In this document: positions 28,835 through 36,485 of the stretch, piece by piece
Numbering within the stretch: position 1 is the first letter of the stretch
Layout: every line of letters starts with the position of its first letter
Origin: Paulinella micropora
Taxonomy: Eukaryota; Cercozoa; Imbricatea; Euglyphida; Paulinellidae
Reading direction: 5' to 3'
Length of the DNA: 64,000 nucleotides
Assembly: GCA_019918135.1 (NCBI GenBank)
Contig: WBZZ01004195.1
Span: forward strand, 1-64,000
Notes under the pieces: generated by a model
Databases searched by the model: none
Seen by the model: the letters and a program-made list of their open reading frames with translations, nothing else
What the model was told of the DNA's origin: nothing
Made by a program: the position numbers and the translations under genes

Positions 28835-29938
28835 ATGGCCGACGACGAGGAGGTTTCTGACGGGAAGGTTTTTGTGAAGCTCCAGCCCCTCCCAGTCGGA
28901 GCTTTCAAGAAGGCTCTAGTAGTAGCAAAACAAAAGAAAGAGCCAAAAACGCTTTTCTTAATTCGAAACCCCGTCAGACTATTGATTTGCCTTGCTGGAC
29001 CTCTAGAACGCGAGGAGCAGTATGTCGAATTCGGGGACGGGTTCTCTACTGACGACGAGGACAAATTTACTCCAGTAGAAATCGAGTCTGATGACATTAC
29101 CCGCGCCCTGCTGGAAATTGCGTTTCGAGTCCGGTTTCTCGGATATGACACAATCAAGTACCATTACCGCGATCATGATCCGCATCTGTTGCTCGCGTTT
29201 GCAAAGAACAGAGAAAGCTCGAGCCTTAGGTCATTCCATCAATCGCTGAAAGAACTCGCTACCAAAGGCAGTTGCCTGTTGTCTTTCCCTTCCTATCTGG
29301 AACCATCCCTAACATATTACCACCCAGGCAGCAAGGACACAGGCGACAGCCCCGGTGCTGTTTATTTGAGGCCTGGCGCAAGAGAAAAACGCGCAGTAAG
29401 CCAGCAAGGCATAAAGGTCGCTTTGCACGACGAGCTTAAAAGGGAAGAAGTCGGGGACGTTGTGCTCGAAACCATGTACAAAGCCTTAACAAACATGCGT
29501 GGCCGTCAGCCCAGAATTTCGATTCCTGCGTTAATGTCCGAAAGTGCACCTTCCTTAAATAAAACAGCGCGCCAGCTTTTGCTGCAACAACTAAAGTTGG
29601 CAGCAGCAAAAAAAGAATTGAAATATCAACTGCCTCAGGCACTACGTCAGCACACAGCTCCCGAGCCGGTGAGCCTTGGCAAAACTAAAAAAAGGCTTGC
29701 GGCGCTCGAGGAGAGGGTCTTTCACGAGCTAGAGGCCAAAATGCGGGCAGAGTTTAAGGAGGCGTTGGATGCGCAGGCCTCTCAATTTCAAGCACAGCTC
29801 GACAAGATAAGTTCCGCACAGGACAAGAGAATGACCAGCATCGAAGACAAACTAAATGGGTTCTTAACGAAGCTAGAAGAGGCCTTGCAAGAAGCGAGAG
29901 TGGGAAGTAAGTCAATCCGGAAGCGCCAGCACAGATAA
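28835..29938 (+). CDS. Coiled-coil hypothetical protein, left copy
   Basis: 367 aa, ATG 28835 ('MADDEEVSDGKVFVKL') just after a TATA-like box. The N-terminal 270 residues form a globular unrecognised domain ('FLIRNPVRLLICLAGPL'). The last 90 residues are a heptad-rich coiled coil ('LAALEERVFHELEAKMRAEF', 'MTSIEDKLNGFLTKLEEAL') with a basic tail ('SKSIRKRQHR'). Converges on the leucine-rich-repeat gene with 37 bp between stops. One residue differs from the right copy (KYHYRD/KYPYRD). Could be structural or scaffold-like; function unknown. Confidence 0.78.
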   Translation: MADDEEVSDGKVFVKLQPLPVGAFKKALVVAKQKKEPKTLFLIRNPVRLLICLAGPLEREEQYVEFGDGFSTDDEDKFTPVEIESDDITRALLEIAFRVRFLGYDTIKYHYRDHDPHLLLAFAKNRESSSLRSFHQSLKELATKGSCLLSFPSYLEPSLTYYHPGSKDTGDSPGAVYLRPGAREKRAVSQQGIKVALHDELKREEVGDVVLETMYKALTNMRGRQPRISIPALMSESAPSLNKTARQLLLQQLKLAAAKKELKYQLPQALRQHTAPEPVSLGKTKKRLAALEERVFHELEAKMRAEFKEALDAQASQFQAQLDKISSAQDKRMTSIEDKLNGFLTKLEEALQEARVGSKSIRKRQHR

Positions 29939-29975
29939 TTGGCTTTATTTTAATTAAAAAAATATCCGCAGCGAT
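29939..29975. terminator. Shared bidirectional 3' end
   Basis: 37 bp between two convergent stop codons. 'GGCTTTATTTTAATTAAAAAAATAT' carries TTTATT on one strand and AATAAAG on the other, serving as poly(A)-type signals both ways. Confidence 0.5.
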
Positions 29976-31361
29976 CTAGTGCAAGCCGGGAAAATTTTGA
30001 CAATTGATAGTTTTGATACTGACCTGCTGGGCTTGCAGCCCAGCAGGTAACACTATCTTAGTGAGGGCAGGACAACTCGTAAAAGTCACACTCGCACCCC
30101 TCGGCAAAGAGTCCGGTAGTGTAAATGTCTGTAAACGGTTACACGAGTTAATTTCCAGCTTAAACTCGGTTGCCATGTTCGAGCCTGGCCTAGGCGACAG
30201 CTTAATCTCTGCGACGTTCTCGCAGTTTTGGACACGGACTACCAAGCGATCTAAGCCTCGGGCCAAGGAGCTAAGACTTAGCGTTCTCAAATTGTCGCTG
30301 TTAAGGTATTGCAACTCTAACGTTTTGCCCAGTTCTTTCTGGAGCGAGATGTTAGCGTTCAACGCAGAGTTGCTGTCAAACAAAAGTTTCAGATTACCCT
30401 TTGCACAGACCTCCAGCTTCGTGCCGAGTTGGCCAGAGTTGACAAGCGTCACTTCAATATTGGTGTTTTTGTGACTGGCAGTAGAAATTCTGCGCAAGAC
30501 GTGGCAGTCTTGAAACTCGATTTTGAACATGGCGGGGGCCGTGACGGTGCCACTGCGCGCAGTCGACTGTTTAAAGACAAACTCTTCAAGTGCCGAGCAG
30601 TCGTTCAATTTCAGTAGATTTTCTCCCCCCAAATCAAGGCTAATCTTCCGGAAAGAAAGCTTCTTGGTCAGGAGCTGATTGAATTCAAGATTTCTAAACC
30701 GAGGTAAGCTCAGGGTAGCACCATGAAAACACAAGGCTCTACACGGCAGAGCCAGCGACCCCGTCCGTGCCTGGTACGAGCTGACAGGGGCCGCGCAAGC
30801 GGCGCGGGGCTTGCCAGCGCAAATCGCGGCCCCTCCGGCAGCTTCGAGCAAAGAAAGAGCACCTATCAAAAAGGCCGTTGCCACAGAGCTGCCCTTACCT
30901 GGTTTTTTCAGCCAGGTGCTGATCACCTGCTGCGAATCCGCCGCGGCCCCGCCCGTAGTCGGCTGGACTTGGCTGCAATACAGCTTGAACTCTTCGTACT
31001 CTTCTGTCAAGCGCTCTGTTAGGAGAAAGTCTTGTGTTAGCTCTAGGATTTTAGCATAGGGATTATCATCAGTTCTTGAACGCAATAATTGATAGCCCTC
31101 ATAACCCCGCGCAAAGCTCTTCAACATGAGCCAATCCCTGCCGGGGTCCGGGCTTGCTTTAACTCCAACATTGACGACTCGAGCCGCGGGAGGACTTTTC
31201 ATGTAAAGCTTGAGCGTTTGGATACACTTGTCCTCTTGTGTGAGAGCGTTGAGCTCCTGGCCCGAACTCAAAATCTCCTGCACGGAACGTGCGTGCTCTG
31301 GAAAAAATACCGAAAAGCGCTCAGCCACGTCAAGCAAGAGAAGATCGTCTCCGTTGTTCAT
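29976..31361 (-). CDS. Leucine-rich-repeat-like protein, left copy
   Basis: 461 aa from ATG 31361 ('MNNGDDLLLLDVAERF'). The N-terminal 160 residues are helical. A central hydrophobic Ala-rich segment ('ATAFLIGALSLLEAAGGAAI', about 161-180) could insert in a membrane. The C-terminal half has about eight degenerate leucine-rich repeats of about 25 residues with a conserved N/D-C pair ('KLNDCSALEEF', 'EFQDCHVLRRI', 'RVQNCENVAEI', 'EINSCNRLQTF', 'TFTSCPALTKI'). This resembles the cysteine-containing or BspA-type LRR families. It contains a coding hairpin at 30023-30047. The protein is identical in the right arm. Likely a protein-interaction module. Confidence 0.75.
   Translation of the reverse strand: MNNGDDLLLLDVAERFSVFFPEHARSVQEILSSGQELNALTQEDKCIQTLKLYMKSPPAARVVNVGVKASPDPGRDWLMLKSFARGYEGYQLLRSRTDDNPYAKILELTQDFLLTERLTEEYEEFKLYCSQVQPTTGGAAADSQQVISTWLKKPGKGSSVATAFLIGALSLLEAAGGAAICAGKPRAACAAPVSSYQARTGSLALPCRALCFHGATLSLPRFRNLEFNQLLTKKLSFRKISLDLGGENLLKLNDCSALEEFVFKQSTARSGTVTAPAMFKIEFQDCHVLRRISTASHKNTNIEVTLVNSGQLGTKLEVCAKGNLKLLFDSNSALNANISLQKELGKTLELQYLNSDNLRTLSLSSLARGLDRLVVRVQNCENVAEIKLSPRPGSNMATEFKLEINSCNRLQTFTLPDSLPRGASVTFTSCPALTKIVLPAGLQAQQVSIKTINCQNFPGLH
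30023..30047. repeat. Hairpin within LRR gene 3' end
   Basis: CCTGCTGGGCT-TGC-AGCCCAGCAGG: a perfect 11-bp stem, encoding 'PAGLQAQQ' close to the stop. It could act as a 3'-end signal. Mirror copy at 40614-40638. Confidence 0.8.
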
Positions 31362-31607
31362 GTGTGCTGTCTTGTCGTACTTGTCTCTGTCTCTTTCTTA
31401 TTCTATAGCTGCGGGTGGGGCAGGGGGGGGGGGAGGGGGAAGAGGAGAGACAAGAAAACCTGCAGCAGGGGCGGGGTGGATTGGGCTTTCTTGTCCCCTG
31501 CTCCCTCTCTCGTTCTGCGACCAAGAAAAAAAGAAGTACTTTTTTTTATTAGTCAACTACAAGCTGTAATAGAAGCCGGTAGTTGAAGTCTGGCACTTCT
31601 CCGCGCG

Positions 31608-32344
31608 TTATATCGCGCAGTCAATGTCCTTGTTGTACACTATGTACGTTGAGTCTGTCTTTACACTAACGACAAAATCACTGTATGCATCGTATCCCTG
31701 TAAACACTGCATTAAAAAGTCGCGGTATTTTCGCTTGAATGACAGGTATTCATTGCCTTTGAAAATGAATTTCTCCGTGCCGTCTTCGTTCTCCAAGTCA
31801 GACAAATCCAACCCATCGGCACCCCATATGCCTGACAAGTAGTTCCTAAAAACGTCGTAGGAATATTGCACCCCAGCATCTCTTCCTTCTTCATGCACTA
31901 GACATTCCTCCAGGCGCAACGTTAGCGCCTTCATAACTTTTTTTGGAAACAACTTGGCAAAGTTAAATTCTCCGCCGGTGCTGAACGTTGTACACTCGGG
32001 CTCGGAGGGTTGTCGCTTTTCTTCAGCTCGAAAGACTGCTTTCAGTCTCCGCCAATCAACGACGTGCTCGAGGAAGTATTCGTGCAGTTCAACGTAAACT
32101 GCAACAAACCTTTCTGATCCGAAATCATGGCAAGGCGAAAGGTCGTCAAGGGTTTTGAGCATATCTTTGAGGAATTTCCCTTGAAAGTTTTTGAACTCAC
32201 CGCCAGAATTAGCGATTCATACATCTCTATGCGAACTTTGACATCCTCGGTGCCGTTGGGCAGCTTGAGCACCCATTCAACCGATTGGCAGTATGTCGGA
32301 TCCCAATCTGATACCGCTTTACGGAAACCAGCGAGTTCCGCCAT
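31608..32344 (-). pseudogene. Hypothetical protein, single frameshift (left)
   Basis: ATG 32344 ('MAELAGFRKAVSDWDPTYC') reads well to about residue 48 ('MYESLILA'). The continuation is in another frame ('EFKNFQGKFLKDMLKTLDD', 'AVYVELHEYFLEHVVDW'), which ends at 31608 after 'STYIVYNKDIDCAI'. The switch is near 32200 at 'GGTGAGTTCAAAAAC'. The joined product would be about 245 aa. A GTGAGT 5' splice-like hexamer is present, but no intron of sensible size fits. Both arms share the break. Family unknown. Confidence 0.6.
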
Positions 32345-32425
32345 CGCAGCCTATTTATTCAGAAATAAATCGATAGCACAACAAAAGTAAGACAGAATGT
32401 CGGCTTTTTAACAAAAAGAATTATA

Positions 32426-32446
32426 CCCCCTGTATGCTACAGGGGG
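32426..32446. terminator. Hairpin at 3' end of membrane-protein gene (left)
   Basis: CCCCCTGTA-TGC-TACAGGGGG, a perfect 9-bp stem 40 bp past the stop at 32487 (minus strand). In the right arm one base change (ACAGG to ACCGG, about 38231) spoils the stem, so the two arms differ here. Confidence 0.55.
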
Positions 32447-32486
32447 GACCAGGAGAGGGAAAGGGGGGGGGGGGGCTCGTTGTCCC

Positions 32487-33733
32487 CTATGCCTCTATTT
32501 TTGTCTCTCGCGCCAGAGAGAGCAAAGGAACTTGGCTGTCTGCCAATCCCCCGCCTACCCCGGTCCTGACGAGCCGCAACTCGGGCAGGCGCACAATGAC
32601 AGCGCCCGTTGGATTCGGATCCGTGCGGGCCAGGTTCGCTAGCCCAGTATTCAATTCTTGTTGGAAGTCGGGGTTATTCAATCTGCGTGACAGCACGTAC
32701 CAAGGCTGTCCAGGTGCGTCGCTCCAAAGGTCTGACGTGAACGTAAAAATTGCGTAGATAAGTACCGTGGCGCTCAGCAAAAGAATGTGGACCCAAGCCT
32801 TGATTGACAGCACAAAGAAGAGCACGGCGAGACAGAAGAGATTGAACGCCAGTAACCAAGCCAGCGCAATTTCCCAGAATTCCCTTGCGCTCGCCACGAG
32901 TTGCAAAGACATGAGTGCCAATGTACAGGTGTAGGGGAAGACAACGGGGTACTGCACTTGGGAATCCGGTAGGTAGTCTACCCACAAACCCGCTATGCCC
33001 AAACAGGTCACAGACACGTTGTACGCTACGTGTACCCAGGTGCGTATGCCGGGGCTCCATTCCTCACGACTCAGCAACCAGCCCTTTGTTCGGTGTTCTA
33101 GGCGCATCATGAGCTCCAGCACATTCCTTGGTAGGTCTTTAGTCGCCATGCAATCCATCATGCTATACACTTGGAATGCATCGTCAGCAGACCAGTTCTG
33201 GGCGCGTACCAGGCTCAGTGCCAGGCACTCGCTGCGGTCCCGGTCCCAGTTGGCCGGAAGATTGGCGGACAGTCCTGACACCTCCACGAGCTGCATAAAT
33301 CGAATGAAGGTGGCTTGGGTGTAATCAGGAGACACATACACGTCTGGGCTCAGTTTGCTATCATAGGGCACTGCCGACCACGCGACTTCTTCGGGCGCAA
33401 AGACGAACGTGCCATCGTTAAACAATACCGGCACTTCCACAACCTCGGCGACCACCTCTCGGCGGCAGCGGAGGCGGGAAGGTTTCTGCAGAAATAAATA
33501 CAGGCAACCACTAACAGTGCACCCACACACAAGTACCGCTGTCATCAGATACTCCCAGTACTCCGCATCTCGGACGAGGGTGAACTTGGGCCCCAGCTGT
33601 GGACAGGGTGTTGGTGCTATAAGGAAGTCGGGCAGCGGGACGTGCGTAGCGATAACCTCGCCTGGTTGAGGCAGCGTCTGGGGGCGAGAGGTGATGATCG
33701 GGACGTCACAGGGGGCCGGTCCTTGGAGCTCCG
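32487..33733 (-). pseudogene. Multi-pass membrane protein, 5'-truncated left copy
   Basis: Matches residues 147-561 of the intact gene at 36486-38171 but loses its start at the inverted-repeat boundary. In frame, the spacer sequence reaches a TAG about 36 bases beyond the boundary with no ATG. The first internal Met gives an ORF from 33545 ('MTAVLVCGCTVSGCL') keeping the later membrane spans. Unlike other duplicated genes (0-2 changes) this copy has about nine amino-acid differences from the intact one, many near its end ('DPNPTGAVIV' against 'DPHPMGHVIV', 'SPGIRTW' against 'SPCVRTW'), as expected for relaxed selection. Confidence 0.9.
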
Positions 33734-34116
33734 CACAAGATCCGGCGGACTCATTTCCCCCCGTCTAAATTTAATATTATATAGTCAGAAGTGGGGGCAA
33801 ATTGGGTGCCGAGATTCGTAGCAAAGAAGCCCGCGCTGGTGTGACCAGCAAAGTCACACCAGCGCGTGCTATTTTGGGGATTCTGGGATTATTGGCGAAC
33901 GAAAGTATTATACGACTGCCAAAGTAATAAAAGGCAACATAACAAAAAACCCTCAGGCTGAGTCCGCAGCTGGACTTTGTTTGCTTGTGTCGAGAAAGTA
34001 TAATTTTTTTAAAATTAAATACAAAGCCTAGGTGTCTTGTGAGGGTTCCACGCAGATTGTATTTTAATTTAATAAAACTTTTTCTTTGGTCTCTTTGTGA
34101 GAGGGAAAAAAGGGTT
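33734..34116. other. Left part of the spacer
   Basis: 383 bp with no convincing gene. It abuts the left arm boundary and contains a strong hairpin (33832-33866), AT-rich stretches and, near 34070-34115, AATAAAAC/TTTATT sequences that probably end the Kelch transcript on the minus strand. Confidence 0.6.
33832..33866. terminator. 14-bp stem hairpin near the left arm boundary
   Basis: CGCGCTGGTGTGAC-CAGCAAA-GTCACACCAGCGCG: a perfect 14-bp stem with a 7-nt loop, about 100 bp from the repeat boundary. It occurs only in the spacer and is the strongest simple hairpin in the window. It could end transcription or be a recombination or processing site. Confidence 0.6.
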
Positions 34117-35157
34117 TTATTTATTTTTTCTCGTCGGTGGGGGAAGGGCTGTACGTGCGCGCTTGGTGGCTGGTGCCAAGGGCGCAGGGGTAGACAAAAG
34201 TACACAGCCGGCGTTGAGTCTCGCGTAATTTAGGGACGCTTGTGGTTCCCAGCGGTCCTTTGCTGCCTTGTAGCTTTCCACCGAGGCGAGCGCAGAGTCG
34301 CCCCAATCGCCGCTGCCGCCCGCCACGTACAGCTGCTGTCGGTAGACAAAGGCAGAAGCGCCGGTGCGTGCTTCCCCCAAGCTCGCCACCGACCTCCACT
34401 TGCGGGTCCGGGGGTCGAAGCGCTCGACTACACCTAGCACCTCCTCGTGAGTTGGGGTAAACAGAGTCCCGCCTATGGCATAGAGACAGTTGTCCAGAAC
34501 CGCCGTCGTCAGGTCGTGGCGGGCTCGATTGAGGCTGGGGGCGAAGAACCACTTGTTCTGCTTTGGGCAATACTTCTCTACCGTCGTGCAGCTGCTGTCG
34601 TCTGTACGTCCACCCACGAGATACAGCTCACCGCCGAGTGCAGCTAAGCGGGCTTCCCGTCGAACTCGGTTAGGGGGGCTCAGCGTTCGCCACTCGTTCT
34701 TAGCCTCGTCGTAGACGTACAGCGAGGCTTTGCCGGGCGGACTATCCGTGACCACATAGAGCAAACCGTCAAGGGCCACGCCGGTGAGATCCCCGTACGC
34801 CCAGGGCAGGGTCGTTCTGATTTCCCAGCTGCGGTAATACGAGTCGTAGCACTCGACAAGGCGCGACGGGACATAATCAAACGGGCCTGGTTCCTTAGTG
34901 GGAAGGTGGCCCTCGATGCCACCAACGCAAAACAGCTTGCCTCCCACGGTCACCAAGAGCTGGTCAGCTCTGCCGGTAGGCAGAGCGAGCTGCGACAGGC
35001 CCCACTCGTGCCCGTCAAACACTTCGGCCGAGTTGTTGCCTGGTCCCAAACCACCCAGCACCATCACGCCTCCAGTTTGTCCGCCGGGTTTGAGGGTGGA
35101 CGAGGCGTCATCGCCGTCGGTAGCAGCAGCTGTCCGTTTGGTCTTGGAACGTGACAT
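34117..35157 (-). CDS. Kelch-repeat protein, spacer (single copy)
   Basis: 346 aa from ATG 35157 ('MSRSKTKRTAAATDGDD', basic N-terminus). Six Kelch-type blades follow, marked by GG doublets and later Y/W residues ('VMVLGGLGPGNNSAEVF', 'KLFCVGGIEGHL', 'ELYLVGGRTDDSS', 'CLYAIGGTLFTPTHEE', 'QLYVAGGSGDWGDSA'). A basic C-terminus 'TKRARTALPPPTRKNK' closes it. Intact, unlike the arm Kelch genes, whose N-terminus is also short and basic; a related origin is plausible. An in-frame upstream extension to 35664 runs over G/C-run hairpins and is rejected. Probably a protein-interaction adaptor. No BTB or F-box domain is seen. Confidence 0.85.
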   Translation of the reverse strand: MSRSKTKRTAAATDGDDASSTLKPGGQTGGVMVLGGLGPGNNSAEVFDGHEWGLSQLALPTGRADQLLVTVGGKLFCVGGIEGHLPTKEPGPFDYVPSRLVECYDSYYRSWEIRTTLPWAYGDLTGVALDGLLYVVTDSPPGKASLYVYDEAKNEWRTLSPPNRVRREARLAALGGELYLVGGRTDDSSCTTVEKYCPKQNKWFFAPSLNRARHDLTTAVLDNCLYAIGGTLFTPTHEEVLGVVERFDPRTRKWRSVASLGEARTGASAFVYRQQLYVAGGSGDWGDSALASVESYKAAKDRWEPQASLNYARLNAGCVLLSTPAPLAPATKRARTALPPPTRKNK

Positions 35158-35341
35158 GGCTAACAGCAGAGGAGAAAGAGACAGGGGGGGGAAGGGAGAG
35201 TTAGATGGATTGCAGAGAGACAGATAAGAAAAAAATAAACAAGAGTTGAGAGCCCCACCCCCCCCCCCCACTTCCCGAAGATGAAAATCTGCAAATTGTG
35301 GCATGGGCACAGTGTCTGACTTTTGTTCTCCTGATGCAACA

Positions 35342-35460
35342 GGGGGGGGGCGCCCCCCCCCTTTGGTCGCACGCGCAGTGTTTTTTGTGGAGGGGGGGGG
35401 CGCCCCCCCCCCTTCTGGTCGCACGCGCGGTGTTTTTGTGGAGGGGGGGGCGCCCCCCCC
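35342..35460. repeat. Triple tandem G/C-run hairpin
   Basis: Three units with 50-51 bp period, each G8-9 then CG then C8-11 (a perfect foldback) followed by a 'TGGTCGCACGCGC' and 'GTTTTTGTGGA' linker. The runs lie at 35342-35361, 35392-35412 and 35443-35460. They sit just beside the symmetry centre of the inverted repeat (about 35329) and between the divergent Kelch gene and small ORF. A 'TATAAAAAAACC' box follows at 35470. Confidence 0.9.
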
Positions 35461-35539
35461 ATTTGGTTTGTATAAAAAAACCGCCGAGCGCATGGTACCA
35501 AGCAAACAAACACAAAAAAGAAAGAAATTCTTCTCTGAG

Positions 35540-35764
35540 ATGTCTGCGCAAGAACAGGTTTCTCTAGCGTCAGCATCGGATTCGGTAGGATGCCAAGGCG
35601 AGGAGGAGCTGATCTCGTTTATTTCGGGACTCTTGCTGGCGAAGACGCGGCCCTCGCTGCCCATCTGCAGTCAGGACGGCTGCTGCGCACAAGCACTGGA
35701 CGACAATCTCTATTGCGTGATCCACGAGCCTGGCTGGTTGGAAAAACTCAGAGCCCAATGCTGA
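35540..35764 (+). CDS. Small hypothetical ORF in spacer (74 aa)
   Basis: ATG 35540 ('MSAQEQVSLASASDSVG'), preceded by a TATAAAA box about 70 bp upstream. It is acidic at first, then has a Cys cluster ('LPICSQDGCCAQALDDN', 'YCVIHEPGW'). Its first 15 bases and 5' flank match the sequence upstream of the secreted-protein gene (about 45665-45692: 'TTCTTCTCTGGGATGTCTGC'), and its last codons derive from that gene's coding sequence read in another frame. It may be a young or accidental ORF rather than a conserved gene. Confidence 0.4.
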   Translation: MSAQEQVSLASASDSVGCQGEEELISFISGLLLAKTRPSLPICSQDGCCAQALDDNLYCVIHEPGWLEKLRAQC

Positions 35765-35830
35765 GGGTAATAAAATGCAGGCCGGAGGCTGGGCTCGACG
35801 GGCAAGGACTTATTTCTGTTGGGGCGGTCT
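35741..35830 (+). pseudogene. Patchwork relic of the secreted-protein gene
   Basis: Three short blocks match 45882-46775 in order: 'GGAAAAACTCAGAGCCCAAT' (also at about 46099), 'TGCAGGCCGGAGGCTGG' (also at about 46209) and 'GCTCGACGGGCAAGGACTTA' with 'TCTGTTGGGG' (also at about 46313). The intervening parts are deleted. It appears to be the internally deleted remnant of an old duplicate. Confidence 0.75.
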
Positions 35831-36485
35831 GCAAGTAATTCTAAGACTATCGAAATTTAATAAAGAAACATTATACTTTTTCAGCGCGCCCCTTCCCCTC
35901 AAGGATTTCGTTTTTAATTCGGAGCAAATAAAAAGCATTCTACTTGGTTCCAACTCGGGCTGTACGCTTCACCACTAAGCACAAACACGACACAGAAAAA
36001 ACAACCGCGGCTATATTCCAAGCTTGTTGCGGGTCTTCCGTTCGTCCGTTGCTTAGTTGCAAGGTAGGACGACAATTCGTCTTGTTGGTAGTGGTTTCGC
36101 AAGTAGCAAAGATGCAGCCAGACCATGTTGGGTACGGCTACTTGCAACAGGTGATTCTTGTTCATGTTGGGTATATCAAGACTTTGGCAATTCCCCCAAC
36201 TCCGACTTCCCCCGCCTGCCACCGCCTCGCAGACTGCGCACAAGACCGTTCGTGCAGTGTCAGTGTCGAGCTCAAAGGGCTCACGAAGAAAAAAAGGAAG
36301 ATAAGGGGGCGGTTGCGTGTGTGTGAGGGGGTACGTCTTCCCCACGGCGGCGTTTGCTGATTCTTTTTCTGTTGGCTCGAGTGGAATTCGGGGTGGTGTG
36401 AGTGTTTCCCCGGAAAGAACATAACTACGTTCCAGCCTCCACCTTTCAAGTAAATTGGGGAGCGTGTGTTTATCCGTGGTGTAGC
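35831..36485. other. Spacer sequence before the membrane-protein gene
   Basis: 655 bp with no convincing coding sequence. It starts with AATAAAG/AATAAAAAG poly(A)-like signals (35870-35940) and has a 'GCGCGCCCC' plus 'TCAAGGATTTCGTTTTTAATT' stretch resembling units of the non-coding array. The promoter of the gene at 36486 should lie at the right end, but no clear box is seen. Confidence 0.5.

Larger units (their letters stand above)
7263..33733. repeat. Left arm of giant inverted repeat
   Basis: The reverse complement of this 26.5 kb reappears as 36925-64000. Paired positions sum to about 70645-70662 over most of the arm and to 71201-71263 outside the 556-bp insertion of the right arm. Pairing stops at 33733/36925: beyond 'GGAGCTCCAAGGACC' and one further base the sequences differ. 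The outer limit is unknown because the right arm runs off the window. Gene order is identical in both arms and every pair of gene copies is nearly identical. Confidence 0.97.

Noticed and set aside
33777..34205. 142-codon minus-strand ORF at the left spacer edge
   Set aside because: Overlaps the Kelch gene 3' end and the hairpin, low-complexity AT-rich text, no start signal.
35158..35664. N-terminal extension of the spacer Kelch gene
   Set aside because: Translation of G/C-run hairpins into Gly/Pro-rich text; the ATG at 35157 begins a basic N-terminus like that of the arm Kelch genes.
35914..36345. Opposed ORFs of 138-143 codons in the spacer
   Set aside because: Overlapping on both strands, no recognisable features, no preferred codon pattern; likely chance ORFs.
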